A stretch of DNA of 64,000 nucleotides from the NCBI GenBank assembly GCA_965238125.1, contig OZ250179.1, positions 5,208,001 to 5,272,000 of the forward strand, in the 5' to 3' direction. This document shows, in pieces, positions 18,463-27,424 of the stretch. The notes beneath the pieces are model-generated. The model saw only the letters and a program-made list of their open reading frames with translations. It was not told the DNA's origin and did no database searches. The translations under genes were made by a program, and so were the position numbers. Within the stretch, counting starts at the first letter, position 1. Each line of letters begins with the position of its first letter. The stretch comes from UBA6623 sp965238125. GTDB lineage: Bacteria; Acidobacteriota; Terriglobia; Bryobacterales; UBA6623.

Positions 18463-18711
18463 GTAGTCGATTTTGTAGCTGTTCAGAGCCTCACAGATCA
18501 ACAAGTCCGATTTGTAAGCTTTTGAATCTAAAAGACTTGCAACGTGATGTTCAGTACAGATCACCTGTGTGTGAAACAGATTCCGGCTAGCGCCGTAACT
18601 TGCCTATTTTCAACTACTTGGTCCCCAAGCACTTACGGGGCATTTGTGTTGAAACTTGTTGAAGCAGATTGGCCTAGCTAGGGTGCTTTGAGCAGCTACA
18701 AAATCATCTAC
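18463..18711. repeat. MITE-like repeat, copy 2
   Basis: This 249-base block is highly similar to 5591-5836. Its left end GTAGTCGATTTTGTAGCTG is mirrored at the right end by CAGCTACAAAATCATCTAC. Upstream of it (from about 18349) a small hairpin, GCCTG...CAGGC, lies in the region of weaker homology shared with copy 1. It sits between an ASPIC/UnbV remnant and a TonB-receptor remnant, i.e. in non-coding debris. Confidence 0.65.
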
Positions 18712-18761
18712 AGGCCGTCCGCAGTGAGGTAACTTGTCACCTTAGTGATTGGTTTCCGACA

Positions 18762-18944
18762 CTAGAACTCATATCTCAGGCCCATTTGGATCTGACACGG
18801 GGGCTCCGTGCCGAACGCATTCGCCGATTGGACTTGTGCGAACGTCAGCGAATCAAAGATCCGGTCCAGTGTATCGAAGTTGGGATGATTCGGCAAGTTG
18901 AATCGCAGGTCTTTTCGATGGCCCTCCGGTCTGAGAGGGATCAC
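18762..18944 (-). pseudogene. TonB-dependent receptor C-terminal fragment
   Basis: The minus-strand frame ends FNLPNHPNFDTLDRIFDSLT and then PPCQIQMGLRYEF. The FN..N.P.F...........QIQ..L+..F pattern is the last beta-strand pair of Oar-type receptors (compare FNSPEFARPG...ARIIQMALKIIF at the end of the complete receptor here). Only about 45 residues are recognisable, and no upstream barrel is present. Confidence 0.72.
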
Positions 18945-18982
18945 CGGCTCACGATATGATGCAGTGCGATTGGCGCGGTCGG

Positions 18983-19903
18983 CTAGGCATCCAACTTCTC
19001 ACTGCCCACTCGCTGAATCCATTCACGCGTCCAGGCGACAGGCTCGAGGCCGCGGTCACACAGCCAGCTTCCGCAGAAAATCATCGCTTCGATCCGTCCC
19101 GCGCGCAACCACTCGAGGCCCAGCTCGCACTGCTGTTCCATCGCTGACAGGGGAAGCGGCTTCTTGTCGCCGAAGTCCCACCAGTAGAGTCCCAACGCCA
19201 TGCGCTTGCCCGGAGCGAGCCTTTGCGCGGTTTCAAAGTTCTTGGCTAGATCTTGCAGATTCTTGCCGTACCACGTCCAGAATTGGATGACATCGCACAG
19301 GTCTAGATACGCCGTAATGTCGCGTTCGAGCTCGCGTTCATAAAGCACGACCGAGAGGTCGAGTTCCTTGCGGGTGTTGCGGAGCCGGGCACGGAGCTTG
19401 CGGAGTTGATCGAGGTGCATCGCGCCGGGTTTTCCCTTCGGCACGAAGAAGTCGTCCATGACGACTCCGCTGATCTTGGGATTCCTGAAGGCCAGATCGA
19501 GGACCGCCTCTTGTTCCTCGCTGGAAACCTCGCCGCCCGCGCTCACGACAGACCACACCAGCTCCCGCAGTGACTCGAAGGGAACGGCGTATTGGTCAAA
19601 AGGAGGCTGTGGTAGGCCGTCCCGCTGAATCATGAACACGTTGGGGATTCCCATGTAGTGGGCCGCTTCGGTGGGCGTAATGCGAGATCTCCCCGGCAGG
19701 TTGTACTTGCCGCTGTAGCTGTCGGCCACGTGAGACCACAGCCAAAGCCGGTCGCGGACGGTGATCGGAGGCCGGGCGGCACGCAACTCGATGGGCGAGA
19801 CCGTCAGCCAGTGCGCCGTTGCGAGCGACGCGCTCGATTTGAGAAGACTGCGCCTGGTCAAGATTGACACGCGGTTCACCTCGGAATGATCGAATGCTTT
19901 CAT
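18983..19903 (-). CDS. Tat-exported hypothetical protein
   Basis: A 306-residue protein whose leader LTRRSLLKSSASLATAHWL has the twin-arginine pattern. ATG 19903 is chosen because GGGGAGG lies six bases upstream; an alternative GTG is six bases earlier. The rest contains regularly spaced aspartates and aromatic strands (GVVMDDFFVPKG, LDLCDVIQFWTWYGKN, MALGLYWWDFGDKKPL), which suggests a TIM-barrel glycoside-hydrolase-like fold. I cannot name a family. It is divergent from the TonB receptor gene that starts about 345 bases away. Confidence 0.75.
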   Translation of the reverse strand: MKAFDHSEVNRVSILTRRSLLKSSASLATAHWLTVSPIELRAARPPITVRDRLWLWSHVADSYSGKYNLPGRSRITPTEAAHYMGIPNVFMIQRDGLPQPPFDQYAVPFESLRELVWSVVSAGGEVSSEEQEAVLDLAFRNPKISGVVMDDFFVPKGKPGAMHLDQLRKLRARLRNTRKELDLSVVLYERELERDITAYLDLCDVIQFWTWYGKNLQDLAKNFETAQRLAPGKRMALGLYWWDFGDKKPLPLSAMEQQCELGLEWLRAGRIEAMIFCGSWLCDRGLEPVAWTREWIQRVGSEKLDA

Positions 19904-20259
19904 CTTCACCTCCCCGGTCTTTGACCCTCAAACCAGGATTACCGTTTCGGCCCCGTCACGGCCGTAGTATACACCCGCAACGTCTCGAATACCACGGCTT
20001 TCGAACCAAGGCAGCCCAGGTCGTTCAGCCAAGCTCTTGTCGATTTCGACGGCATGGACCCTGCCGACTCCGGAGTCGGATTTTCGGTTGCGGGCCCACC
20101 GCCGGTGTTGCTACAGTGGTCTGAGTGTAGCAATGACCGTTCCGCGCCTGTCCACAGGAGGTGGGTTCCACCTGTTTCCGGGGGGTTCAGGCGGCGGTCG
20201 TGCATGTTATTGAGCTGGAATATCGGCCGTCTCGCTCGGCCATTGGAGTGAAAAATTTA

Positions 20260-23200
20260 ATGGGAATCCTGCCGGAACTTCGCAGACAGGCAAGTTCGCG
20301 CGTTACGGCGCTTGTGACCCTTGCCCTCGTCTTGGCCTTGGGATCCAGCCCGCTGTACGGGCAGGCATCCACGGCTACCATCACCGGGACCGTCCGTGAC
20401 GCCACGGGCGCGGTTATGCCCGACGCTGATTTAGAACTTACCAACATCGAAACCGGGACCTCGCAGTCCTCGGTCTCCAACTCGGTAGGGAACTACAACT
20501 TCCTGAACATCCTGCCGGGCACCTACACCTTGAGCGCCGTCAAGGAAGGTTTCCGAACAGCCGCCGTCCAACCCTTCACCCTCAACGTGAACCAGACGGC
20601 GACGTTTGATCTCACCATGGAAGTCGGCGCGGTCACCGAGTCGGTAACCGTCGAGGCACTCGGCGCCGCGGTCCAGAGCCAGACCTCCGAGATCGGTGGT
20701 GTGGTCGCCGAGCGTCAGGTCGTCGACCTTCCGCTGAACGGCCGCAATTTCACCCAGCTGCTTTCGTTAAGCCCGGGCGTCGCTCCCGTCAATGTGTCGC
20801 AAAGCCGAGGCGGATTCACATCGGCGGCAGTCGGCCAGTTCACCTACCCGTCGATCAATGGGCAGACCAATCGTTCGAACATCTTCACCCTCGATGGTAT
20901 CTACAACACCGGCGTCATTCTCAACACGCCGCAGATCGAGCCCATCATCGACACGATTCTGGAATTCAAGGTTCAGTCGCACAATGACCAAGCCGAGTTC
21001 GGCCAGGGTACCGGCGGCATCGTCAACGTGGTCAGCAAGTCGGGTACGAACGAAATCCATGGCTCCGCTTGGTGGTTCCTTCGTAACGACAACCTGGACG
21101 CCAACAACTTCTTCACGCAGAGCGTCACGCCTTTCTCGCAGAACCAGTTCGGCGTTGCCGGCGGCGGTCCGATCGTAAAGAACAAGCTCTTCTTCTTCGG
21201 GTCTTTTCAAGGCTTCCGCTTCCGCCGCTCCGGTGAAACCTTCCTTAAGGTGCCGACAGCAGCGAACCTCGGCGGCGACTTGAGTGATCTCTCCGAACAG
21301 GTCTTCAATCCGTTCACGACCAGGGAAGATCCCAACAATCCGGGGAACTTCGTTCGCGACCCCTTCCCGAACAACCAAATTCCGCAAGCCATGATCGACT
21401 CGGGCAACGTGGTCTACGCCAACACGCTTCTACCGACGCCTTCCCTAGTCGGTCCCGGCGGCACAAACGCTCTCAACTCGTCCGCCACTAAGAATGACCA
21501 GGAAGAGTTCAGCTTGCGCGGCGACTATCACATGAGCCAGAAGGATATTTTTTGGTTCCGCTGGAGCGAAGCCCGGCTCAATCGGGACTCAGGCGGCTCC
21601 CTACCGTCCTTGGCGAGCCTTGGTGAGACTTTCTCCAAAAATGTCGGGGCCAGTTGGGTCCACACGTTTGGCCCGACGAGCGTAATGCAACTCCAGTTCG
21701 GCCGTATTTTCGGTACCCAGCCCTCCGGAAACAGGTATAGAGAAGAGTCTGTTAGCGATCCCCAGGCATTCGCGAATCAGGTCGGTTTCGCCCCCCGCTT
21801 CTGCTGCAGCTTCCGTGAGCTGGGCGAAGGAACCATCTTCGTCCCCGGACTCAACGTCGACGGCTGGTTCAGCGGCAATGAATCCGCGTCATTCAACGAC
21901 TTGACGCAGGTGTGGCAGTTCAAGGGAAGCTTCACGAAGATCGCCGGGAACCACACTTGGAAGTTCGGCGCCGAGCTCGACAGCGTCCCTAATTTCTTGG
22001 GAGCGCCGCAGAACGCCAGCTCGACCTACCGCGCGTTCCAGACCTCCAATCCGGCCGCCCCGGGGGGCACGGGAAGCGCCTTGGCGTCCTTCCTGCTCGA
22101 CACGCCGGACGCGGCGGGCTTCCGCAACCGCGCCACGACCCACCGTTGGGGCGGCGTCGCGGGCTTCTATGTCCAGGACAGTTGGAAGGCCACTCCGAAG
22201 TTGACCATCAACATGGGGCTGCGCTACGACCGCACCTTCATTCCACCGCTGGGACGTCCCGACGACGAGGGCGGCAACATCTTCGCCGGCGCCTATGACT
22301 TTGAGCGTGAAAACGCGTACTTGGTTCAAGAGGTGCCGGGGTCCTGCGCCACGTTGGGGGCTGCTCCGTGCATTCCGACTCCAGACGGCTCGCTGCCCGA
22401 GCACGTCAAGGTGGAGCCCCGCGGCAAGATCTACCACGACTATTCCGACAACTGGCAGCCGCGTTTCGGGCTGGCCTATCGGTTGAGTGATAAGACTGCT
22501 CTCCGCAGCTCGTTCGGTATGTTCTTCGACAGTTGGTCGGCGGTGGTGCAGTTGGCGCAGAACTATTCGGCCACCTGGCCGGGCGTCGGTGAGACTCTCG
22601 CGAACAACCTCAACAACCCGACCTCCGCCCAACCCACTCCGACTACTTCGGGCAAGGACCCGATCTCGGGGGTTGGCTTCCCGGCGCCGGATCCGTTCAG
22701 TCAGGTGCAGTGGTTCATGGACCCGCACTATAAGAACGGCTATTCGGCTCAGTGGAACTTCGGGATTCAGCACCAGATCGACAGAAACACCGTAGTCGAG
22801 GCGAACTATGTCGGCTCTAGCGGTTCGCGACTGGGCGTGGGCGGCTACTTCAACACGGCGTTGGTGCCCGGACCGGGCCCGATCAAAGATCGGCAACCTT
22901 GGCCGTTTGCCGGTCCGACCTTCTATGACCGCAGCATCGGCAATGCGCACTACAACGCGTTCCAGTTCTCGCTCGACCGTAAGTACTCGAACGGTCTGGC
23001 GTACATCATCTCCTACACCTATTCGAAGAACATTTCGACCGCCTGTGACGGGTGGTTCGGTGTAGAAGGGTGTTCAACGCCCAACCCGTACGACATCTCG
23101 GGCGATAAGAGCCGGGCTTCGATCGACCTGCCGCAAGTGCTGACCATTAACTGGGTGTACGAACTCCCCTTCGGCCCCGGTCAGAAGTGGAATCCGGAGA

Positions 23201-23688
23201 ACAAAGTTCTCAGCCACATCATCGGCAACTGGCAGATCAACGGCATCGCTTCGTTCTACGACGGCCAGCCGTTCTCGGTCGGCGTCGCGGGCGATATCGC
23301 CAACACAGGCAACTTCAACTGCTGCGACGGCTTCTACGAGCGGTTGAACGCCACAGGCGAAGGAACGCTCAGCAGCCCAACGCCGGCACGCTGGTTCGAT
23401 ACGGGGGCTTTCGCGGCGCCGGCTCCGTTCACCTTCGGCAGCACCCCCCGCAATGTCCTCAGGAGGGACGGCGCGGCGAACTTCGATATTTCGGTGTTCC
23501 GCCAGTTTCGGCTGGAAGGGATCCGAGAAGGCCTGCGGATCGACTTGCGAGCCGAAGCCTTCAATGCCTTCAACTCTCCGGAGTTTGCACGACCGGGCAA
23601 CAACCTGTCCAATCCGAACTTCGGAGCGGTTACGTCCACTCAGAACCAGGCGCGCATTATTCAGATGGCGCTCAAGATTATCTTTTAG
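20260..23688 (+). CDS. Oar-type TonB-dependent receptor with carboxypeptidase-regulatory-like domain
   Basis: About 1142 residues from ATG 20260 (a GTG at 20248 is also in frame). The signal peptide VTALVTLALVLALGSSPLYG is followed by a CarboxypepD_reg-like domain (ATITGTVRDATGAVMPDADL), a plug domain (VDLPLNGRNFTQLLSLSPGV, FTLDGIYNTG) and a 22-strand barrel ending in QMALKIIF. This architecture is abundant in Acidobacteriota and imports or binds large substrates, usually oligosaccharides, at the outer membrane. A rho-independent terminator follows 27 bases downstream, and a GH29 fucosidase is next, suggesting a glycan-uptake role. It is complete, with no lesions seen. Confidence 0.93.
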   Translation: MGILPELRRQASSRVTALVTLALVLALGSSPLYGQASTATITGTVRDATGAVMPDADLELTNIETGTSQSSVSNSVGNYNFLNILPGTYTLSAVKEGFRTAAVQPFTLNVNQTATFDLTMEVGAVTESVTVEALGAAVQSQTSEIGGVVAERQVVDLPLNGRNFTQLLSLSPGVAPVNVSQSRGGFTSAAVGQFTYPSINGQTNRSNIFTLDGIYNTGVILNTPQIEPIIDTILEFKVQSHNDQAEFGQGTGGIVNVVSKSGTNEIHGSAWWFLRNDNLDANNFFTQSVTPFSQNQFGVAGGGPIVKNKLFFFGSFQGFRFRRSGETFLKVPTAANLGGDLSDLSEQVFNPFTTREDPNNPGNFVRDPFPNNQIPQAMIDSGNVVYANTLLPTPSLVGPGGTNALNSSATKNDQEEFSLRGDYHMSQKDIFWFRWSEARLNRDSGGSLPSLASLGETFSKNVGASWVHTFGPTSVMQLQFGRIFGTQPSGNRYREESVSDPQAFANQVGFAPRFCCSFRELGEGTIFVPGLNVDGWFSGNESASFNDLTQVWQFKGSFTKIAGNHTWKFGAELDSVPNFLGAPQNASSTYRAFQTSNPAAPGGTGSALASFLLDTPDAAGFRNRATTHRWGGVAGFYVQDSWKATPKLTINMGLRYDRTFIPPLGRPDDEGGNIFAGAYDFERENAYLVQEVPGSCATLGAAPCIPTPDGSLPEHVKVEPRGKIYHDYSDNWQPRFGLAYRLSDKTALRSSFGMFFDSWSAVVQLAQNYSATWPGVGETLANNLNNPTSAQPTPTTSGKDPISGVGFPAPDPFSQVQWFMDPHYKNGYSAQWNFGIQHQIDRNTVVEANYVGSSGSRLGVGGYFNTALVPGPGPIKDRQPWPFAGPTFYDRSIGNAHYNAFQFSLDRKYSNGLAYIISYTYSKNISTACDGWFGVEGCSTPNPYDISGDKSRASIDLPQVLTINWVYELPFGPGQKWNPENKVLSHIIGNWQINGIASFYDGQPFSVGVAGDIANTGNFNCCDGFYERLNATGEGTLSSPTPARWFDTGAFAAPAPFTFGSTPRNVLRRDGAANFDISVFRQFRLEGIREGLRIDLRAEAFNAFNSPEFARPGNNLSNPNFGAVTSTQNQARIIQMALKIIF

Positions 23689-23715
23689 TCGCGTAACCGA
23701 TAGTCAACCTTGATC

Positions 23716-23746
23716 AAGGGGCGGTCTGCGGGCCGCCCCTTTTCTT
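23716..23746 (+). terminator. rho-independent terminator after the TonB receptor
   Basis: AAGGGGCGG at 23716-23724 pairs with CCGCCCCTT at 23733-23741 around an 8-base loop, followed by a T-rich tail (TTTTCTT). It lies between the receptor stop (23688) and the fucosidase start (23767), so the two genes probably are separate transcription units. Confidence 0.85.
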
Positions 23747-23766
23747 ATGTTTGCCGCGAGTTGTCG

Positions 23767-25332
23767 ATGACCCGAAATCAATTCATCAACGTCCTGGCCC
23801 GTGCTGCAAGCCCGACTACGCGAAAAAAAGGGTACAGCCACCGATTTTCGCGTTCCGTCGATGTTGGAACTAGAGAAGTTCGACGAGCGAAAATCGGGTG
23901 GCAGTCCCCCTTTTTCGCCCGACCACACTTCTGCCGCCAGCTGCTATGTGCGAACTTCCTGTTTCTCAACGCAGTCGCCGCCACGGCCCAATGGGCGGTG
24001 CTTGAGAGCGACCCCCGGCCCCGTGACCCCGCGCATCTCTATCAAGTCTTCAGCCAAGACGAGTGGGACGTCTACCAGAAAGCGCCCGAAGAAAGCGTGC
24101 GGCAGTTCCGACAAGCCCGCTACGGGCTGTTCATCCACTACGGACTATCCAGCTTCAAAGCCGCCGATCTGAGCTGGAGCCGCGAAAGCCACGTCTTTCC
24201 CGATCCGGGGAAGGGAACGATCCCGGATGAGGAATACGACGGCTTTGCCAAGCGCTTCAAGATGGAGCGGTTTGACGCAACCGAGTGGGTCGAAACAGCG
24301 CGCCGGGCCGGGTTCAAATACATCGTCGTGATTGCCAAACACCACGACGGATTCCACATGTGGGACACGGCTTATTCCGAACACAAGATCACCAACTCGC
24401 CATTCGGGCGCGACTACCTCAAAGAGCTGGCCGACGCCTGCCACAAGGCCGGTATGCCGCTCGGCGTCTACTACTCGCAGCGCGATTGGCGCCACCCCGA
24501 CTACCAACCCCTCGATCCCGCGGTCGTGACGCGGAAGTTCGACCCACCGTACTGGAAGCCCATCGGCGGGGCGAAGCGCCGGGCCGGCCCCAAGCATGCG
24601 CAATACATCGAATACATGCACAGCACCGTCCGTGAGTTGCTGACCAACTACGGCAAGATCGACTTTCTCTGGTGGGACGCCCTCTGGTGGAACGGTATGT
24701 ACCACGCCGACATGTGGAAGTCCGCCGAGATCGAGCGGGAAGCGCGCCGCCTTCAGCCCCACATCCTAATCAACAATCGCGCAAGTCTGCCGGGCGACTT
24801 CGATACCCCCGAGCAGCGCCTCGGCATGTTCCAAGAGCACCGCCCGTGGGAGAGCTGCCTATCTCTGGGGCCGCATTGGGCCTGGTCGCCGGGCGAGGCG
24901 AAGTCGAAACGAGAGGTCATCCGCCTGCTGGTCGGCACGGCATCGGGCGACGGCAACCTTCTGATCAGCGTAGGCGCGCGCCCCGACGGCGCCTTCGACC
25001 CGGACCATGTTGGACGGCTGTCCGAAGTGGGCGATTGGCTGGGCCGTTACGGTCACACAATCTACGGCACCCGAGGCGGCCCCTGGAAGCCGGCCAATTG
25101 GGGCGGCAGCACGCACACGGCCACCGCAATCTACCTCCACGTGACCGACTGGCCCCGCGATGCACTCGACCTCCCGGACCTCGGGAAGACCGTGAAGCAG
25201 GTCCGATTGCTGACCGGAGACGGACAGCCCTCGTGGTCACAACAAGAAGGCCGACTGCGAATCACCGTCCCCGCCGGCTCTCGCGATCCCATTGACACGA
25301 TCGTCGAAGTAAAGATCGAAGAGCCGGAATGA
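23767..25332 (+). CDS. alpha-L-fucosidase (GH29)
   Basis: 521 residues from ATG 23767. GH29 blocks are in order: RYGLFIHYGLSSFKA, WVETARRAGFKYIVVIAKHH followed by DGFHMWDTAYS, DYLKELADACHKAGMPLGVY, and YGKIDFLWWDALWW with the nucleophile Asp (in FLWWD). A C-terminal beta-sandwich-like domain follows (THTATAIYLHVTDW). The N-terminal 70 residues are atypical and contain a hydrophobic stretch (LLCANFLFLNAVAATA) that may be the real signal peptide, so the start could be later. The enzyme would release L-fucose from oligosaccharides, probably in the periplasm. Confidence 0.88.
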   Translation: MTRNQFINVLARAASPTTRKKGYSHRFSRSVDVGTREVRRAKIGWQSPFFARPHFCRQLLCANFLFLNAVAATAQWAVLESDPRPRDPAHLYQVFSQDEWDVYQKAPEESVRQFRQARYGLFIHYGLSSFKAADLSWSRESHVFPDPGKGTIPDEEYDGFAKRFKMERFDATEWVETARRAGFKYIVVIAKHHDGFHMWDTAYSEHKITNSPFGRDYLKELADACHKAGMPLGVYYSQRDWRHPDYQPLDPAVVTRKFDPPYWKPIGGAKRRAGPKHAQYIEYMHSTVRELLTNYGKIDFLWWDALWWNGMYHADMWKSAEIEREARRLQPHILINNRASLPGDFDTPEQRLGMFQEHRPWESCLSLGPHWAWSPGEAKSKREVIRLLVGTASGDGNLLISVGARPDGAFDPDHVGRLSEVGDWLGRYGHTIYGTRGGPWKPANWGGSTHTATAIYLHVTDWPRDALDLPDLGKTVKQVRLLTGDGQPSWSQQEGRLRITVPAGSRDPIDTIVEVKIEEPE

Positions 25333-25506
25333 ATCGGCCCACGACCCCTACGCTCACCAGGCTTGAATTAATTCTAGGCCGGTCCATAAGGGCCGGTACC
25401 CCGCTAACCTCTAACCAAGTTCCTAGGGCGAACGATCGTTGCACCGGTCGTTCGTAGGCACGGGGTGGGGCATAAACAATCGCCCCGCGGCCGGTCCTTG
25501 CCGACC

Positions 25507-27285
25507 TCACCGCCCCGGCGTCTCGCCCTTCGGCATCGCCCCCAGAATCATCCGCTCGGCCTGCCGCGCTTGCGGATCATCGGGGTCGAGCTCCAGGGCC
25601 TTGCGTATCCTGCTCCGAGCTTCCTCAAACCGTTCCTGCGCTGCAAGAACCAGCGCCAAGTTGCGGTGAGACGTCGCGTAGTTTGGATCAGTACGGAGGG
25701 CTCTTTCGAACAGCTCTTGCGCCTCATGAATCTTACCTGTCTGCGCCAGCAAGAAACCGAGATTATTCAGGGCGCCGAGCTGGTCGGGGTTGATCGAGAG
25801 AGCCTTCTCCCATGATTCTTGCGCCGTCCCCGTGCGGCCCTCGCCGTGGTAGATAAGGCCTAGTTCGTTGTGCCCGTCGGCGAGGCCGGGGTCCAGCTCG
25901 ATGGCTCTTTCCAAAGCGCCCTTCTGTTCGTCGCGATCACCCAGCTCGGCCAGCGCCAAGGACAGGTTGTAGTAGTTTTCGGCTTTATCGGGCGCCAGGT
26001 CGATGGCTTCTCTATAAAGCCGGGCGGCCTCTTCCGCGTTCCCGGCCCGCAGGGCGTCGCTGCCGCGGTTGCCTGTCATCATCGCTTCGTGCTCGCGCTG
26101 CGTTTTCGTCTTGCGGCGCTGGAATTCCGCGAGTTCCTCCGCGGCCGCATCATCCTCTTTTAGGCGGCGCAGGACTGAGCCAAGCTGAAAGCGGATGTCG
26201 GTCGATTCCGGGTTCAGCTCTTTGGCCTTCTCCAAGTGCTCCCGAGCCGGCTCGAGCCTTCCGAGACGAGAGAGGACAAATCCCAGGTTGTAATGTGCGT
26301 CCGCGTATTCCGGGTCGAGTTCGAGCGCGCGGCTTAGCTCCTGCTCCGCTTCTTCAAAACGGCCCAATTGCCGCAGCGCCACGCCTCGCAGGTGACGAGC
26401 GTCGAACTCCTCAAAAGGCACGGGCCTTTTCGCTATGTAGGCATCCGCCGCCGCCAAGGCGTCGTCGTAGTCGTGCAACCGCATTCGGACTTTACCGAGC
26501 GACAACCGAGCATCGTCGTTCTCGGGATCGAGCCGAATCACTTCCTCGTACCCGGCCGCGGCCGGCTCGTAGTTTTCGTTGCGGGCATACGCTGTGGCCA
26601 GATTCATGTGGGCCTCGGCGGATTGCGGAAACCTCGAAACTGTCTTTTGGAGCAAGCCGATCGCTTTGTCCGAAAGCCCTGCTTCGGTGTAGGCGACCCC
26701 GAGCATCAGTTGGTGTTCGGGCTCCAAGGGCTCCAGGTCGGACGCCTTGCTCAAAGGAGGAATCGCGGCCGCGTGTTTCCCTTGGTCCATCAAAGCACGG
26801 CCCAAGTTGTGCAACGCGTGCAGGGATTGAGGCTCCGCTTCCAACGCCGCCTCGAATTGCTTGGCCGCCTCGGCAGCGCGACCAAGGTCGAGCAGCACGG
26901 AGCCCAACGCAAGCCGAGCGCGATTGAGCGCGGGCCGCAACTCGATGGCTCGCTGTAGATGTCTTGCCGCTTCTTCGGTGGAGCCGCTCTCGGTCAGCGC
27001 CAAGCCCAGGTTGAAGTTCGCCTCGGGCGAGTCCGGACCAAGCTTCACCGCTTCCCGAAACGCCGCCAGGGCGCAAGACATTCGCCCCCGCTGCGCGAAC
27101 ATTCCGCCCACCGCACCCCACTTTTCGACCGATGGATTGCTCGATATGTCCTGCCTAATGTGCTCCGGCAGCCTGCAAGGCTCGGGGAGTTGCGCGAATA
27201 GATCAGCGTTCCAGCAGAAAAAACCGACGACCCCAAGTACCGCTCGGCGGAGTCTTGCCGTGCCGCGGGCGCCCCACATGGACAT
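25507..27285 (-). CDS. exported TPR-repeat protein
   Basis: 592 residues. A hydrophobic leader (AVLGVVGFFCWNADLFA) is followed from about residue 55 to the end by roughly fourteen tetratricopeptide repeats with the usual A..NLG.AL...G....A......A..L.P pattern (for example AEANFNLGLAL-like and DAHYNLGFVLSRLGRLEPA). A short charged break (RRKTKTQREHEAMMTG) splits the array near residue 390. It is a protein-protein interaction scaffold in the cell envelope; no catalytic domain is seen. In Acidobacteriota such genes often accompany cytochrome/DUF1501 or CRTAC1-type genes, and here the DUF1553 gene lies 140 bases upstream on the same strand. Confidence 0.87.
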   Translation of the reverse strand: MSMWGARGTARLRRAVLGVVGFFCWNADLFAQLPEPCRLPEHIRQDISSNPSVEKWGAVGGMFAQRGRMSCALAAFREAVKLGPDSPEANFNLGLALTESGSTEEAARHLQRAIELRPALNRARLALGSVLLDLGRAAEAAKQFEAALEAEPQSLHALHNLGRALMDQGKHAAAIPPLSKASDLEPLEPEHQLMLGVAYTEAGLSDKAIGLLQKTVSRFPQSAEAHMNLATAYARNENYEPAAAGYEEVIRLDPENDDARLSLGKVRMRLHDYDDALAAADAYIAKRPVPFEEFDARHLRGVALRQLGRFEEAEQELSRALELDPEYADAHYNLGFVLSRLGRLEPAREHLEKAKELNPESTDIRFQLGSVLRRLKEDDAAAEELAEFQRRKTKTQREHEAMMTGNRGSDALRAGNAEEAARLYREAIDLAPDKAENYYNLSLALAELGDRDEQKGALERAIELDPGLADGHNELGLIYHGEGRTGTAQESWEKALSINPDQLGALNNLGFLLAQTGKIHEAQELFERALRTDPNYATSHRNLALVLAAQERFEEARSRIRKALELDPDDPQARQAERMILGAMPKGETPGR

Positions 27286-27424
27286 GTCCCGTAGTGTACA
27301 CCGGCCAGGTTCCTCCTCTAATGTCGATAGAGACGCGGAACCGAGGCCGTGGGGAGCGGGGAAATGTGAATGCAGGCCCGCGCCGATGATCGCGGCGGCG
27401 GCCCGCCGTGCGCCGGCGGGTCCC

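Noticed and set aside
21889..22950. Minus-strand open frame inside the TonB receptor
   Set aside because: Antisense shadow; the receptor frame is unambiguous.
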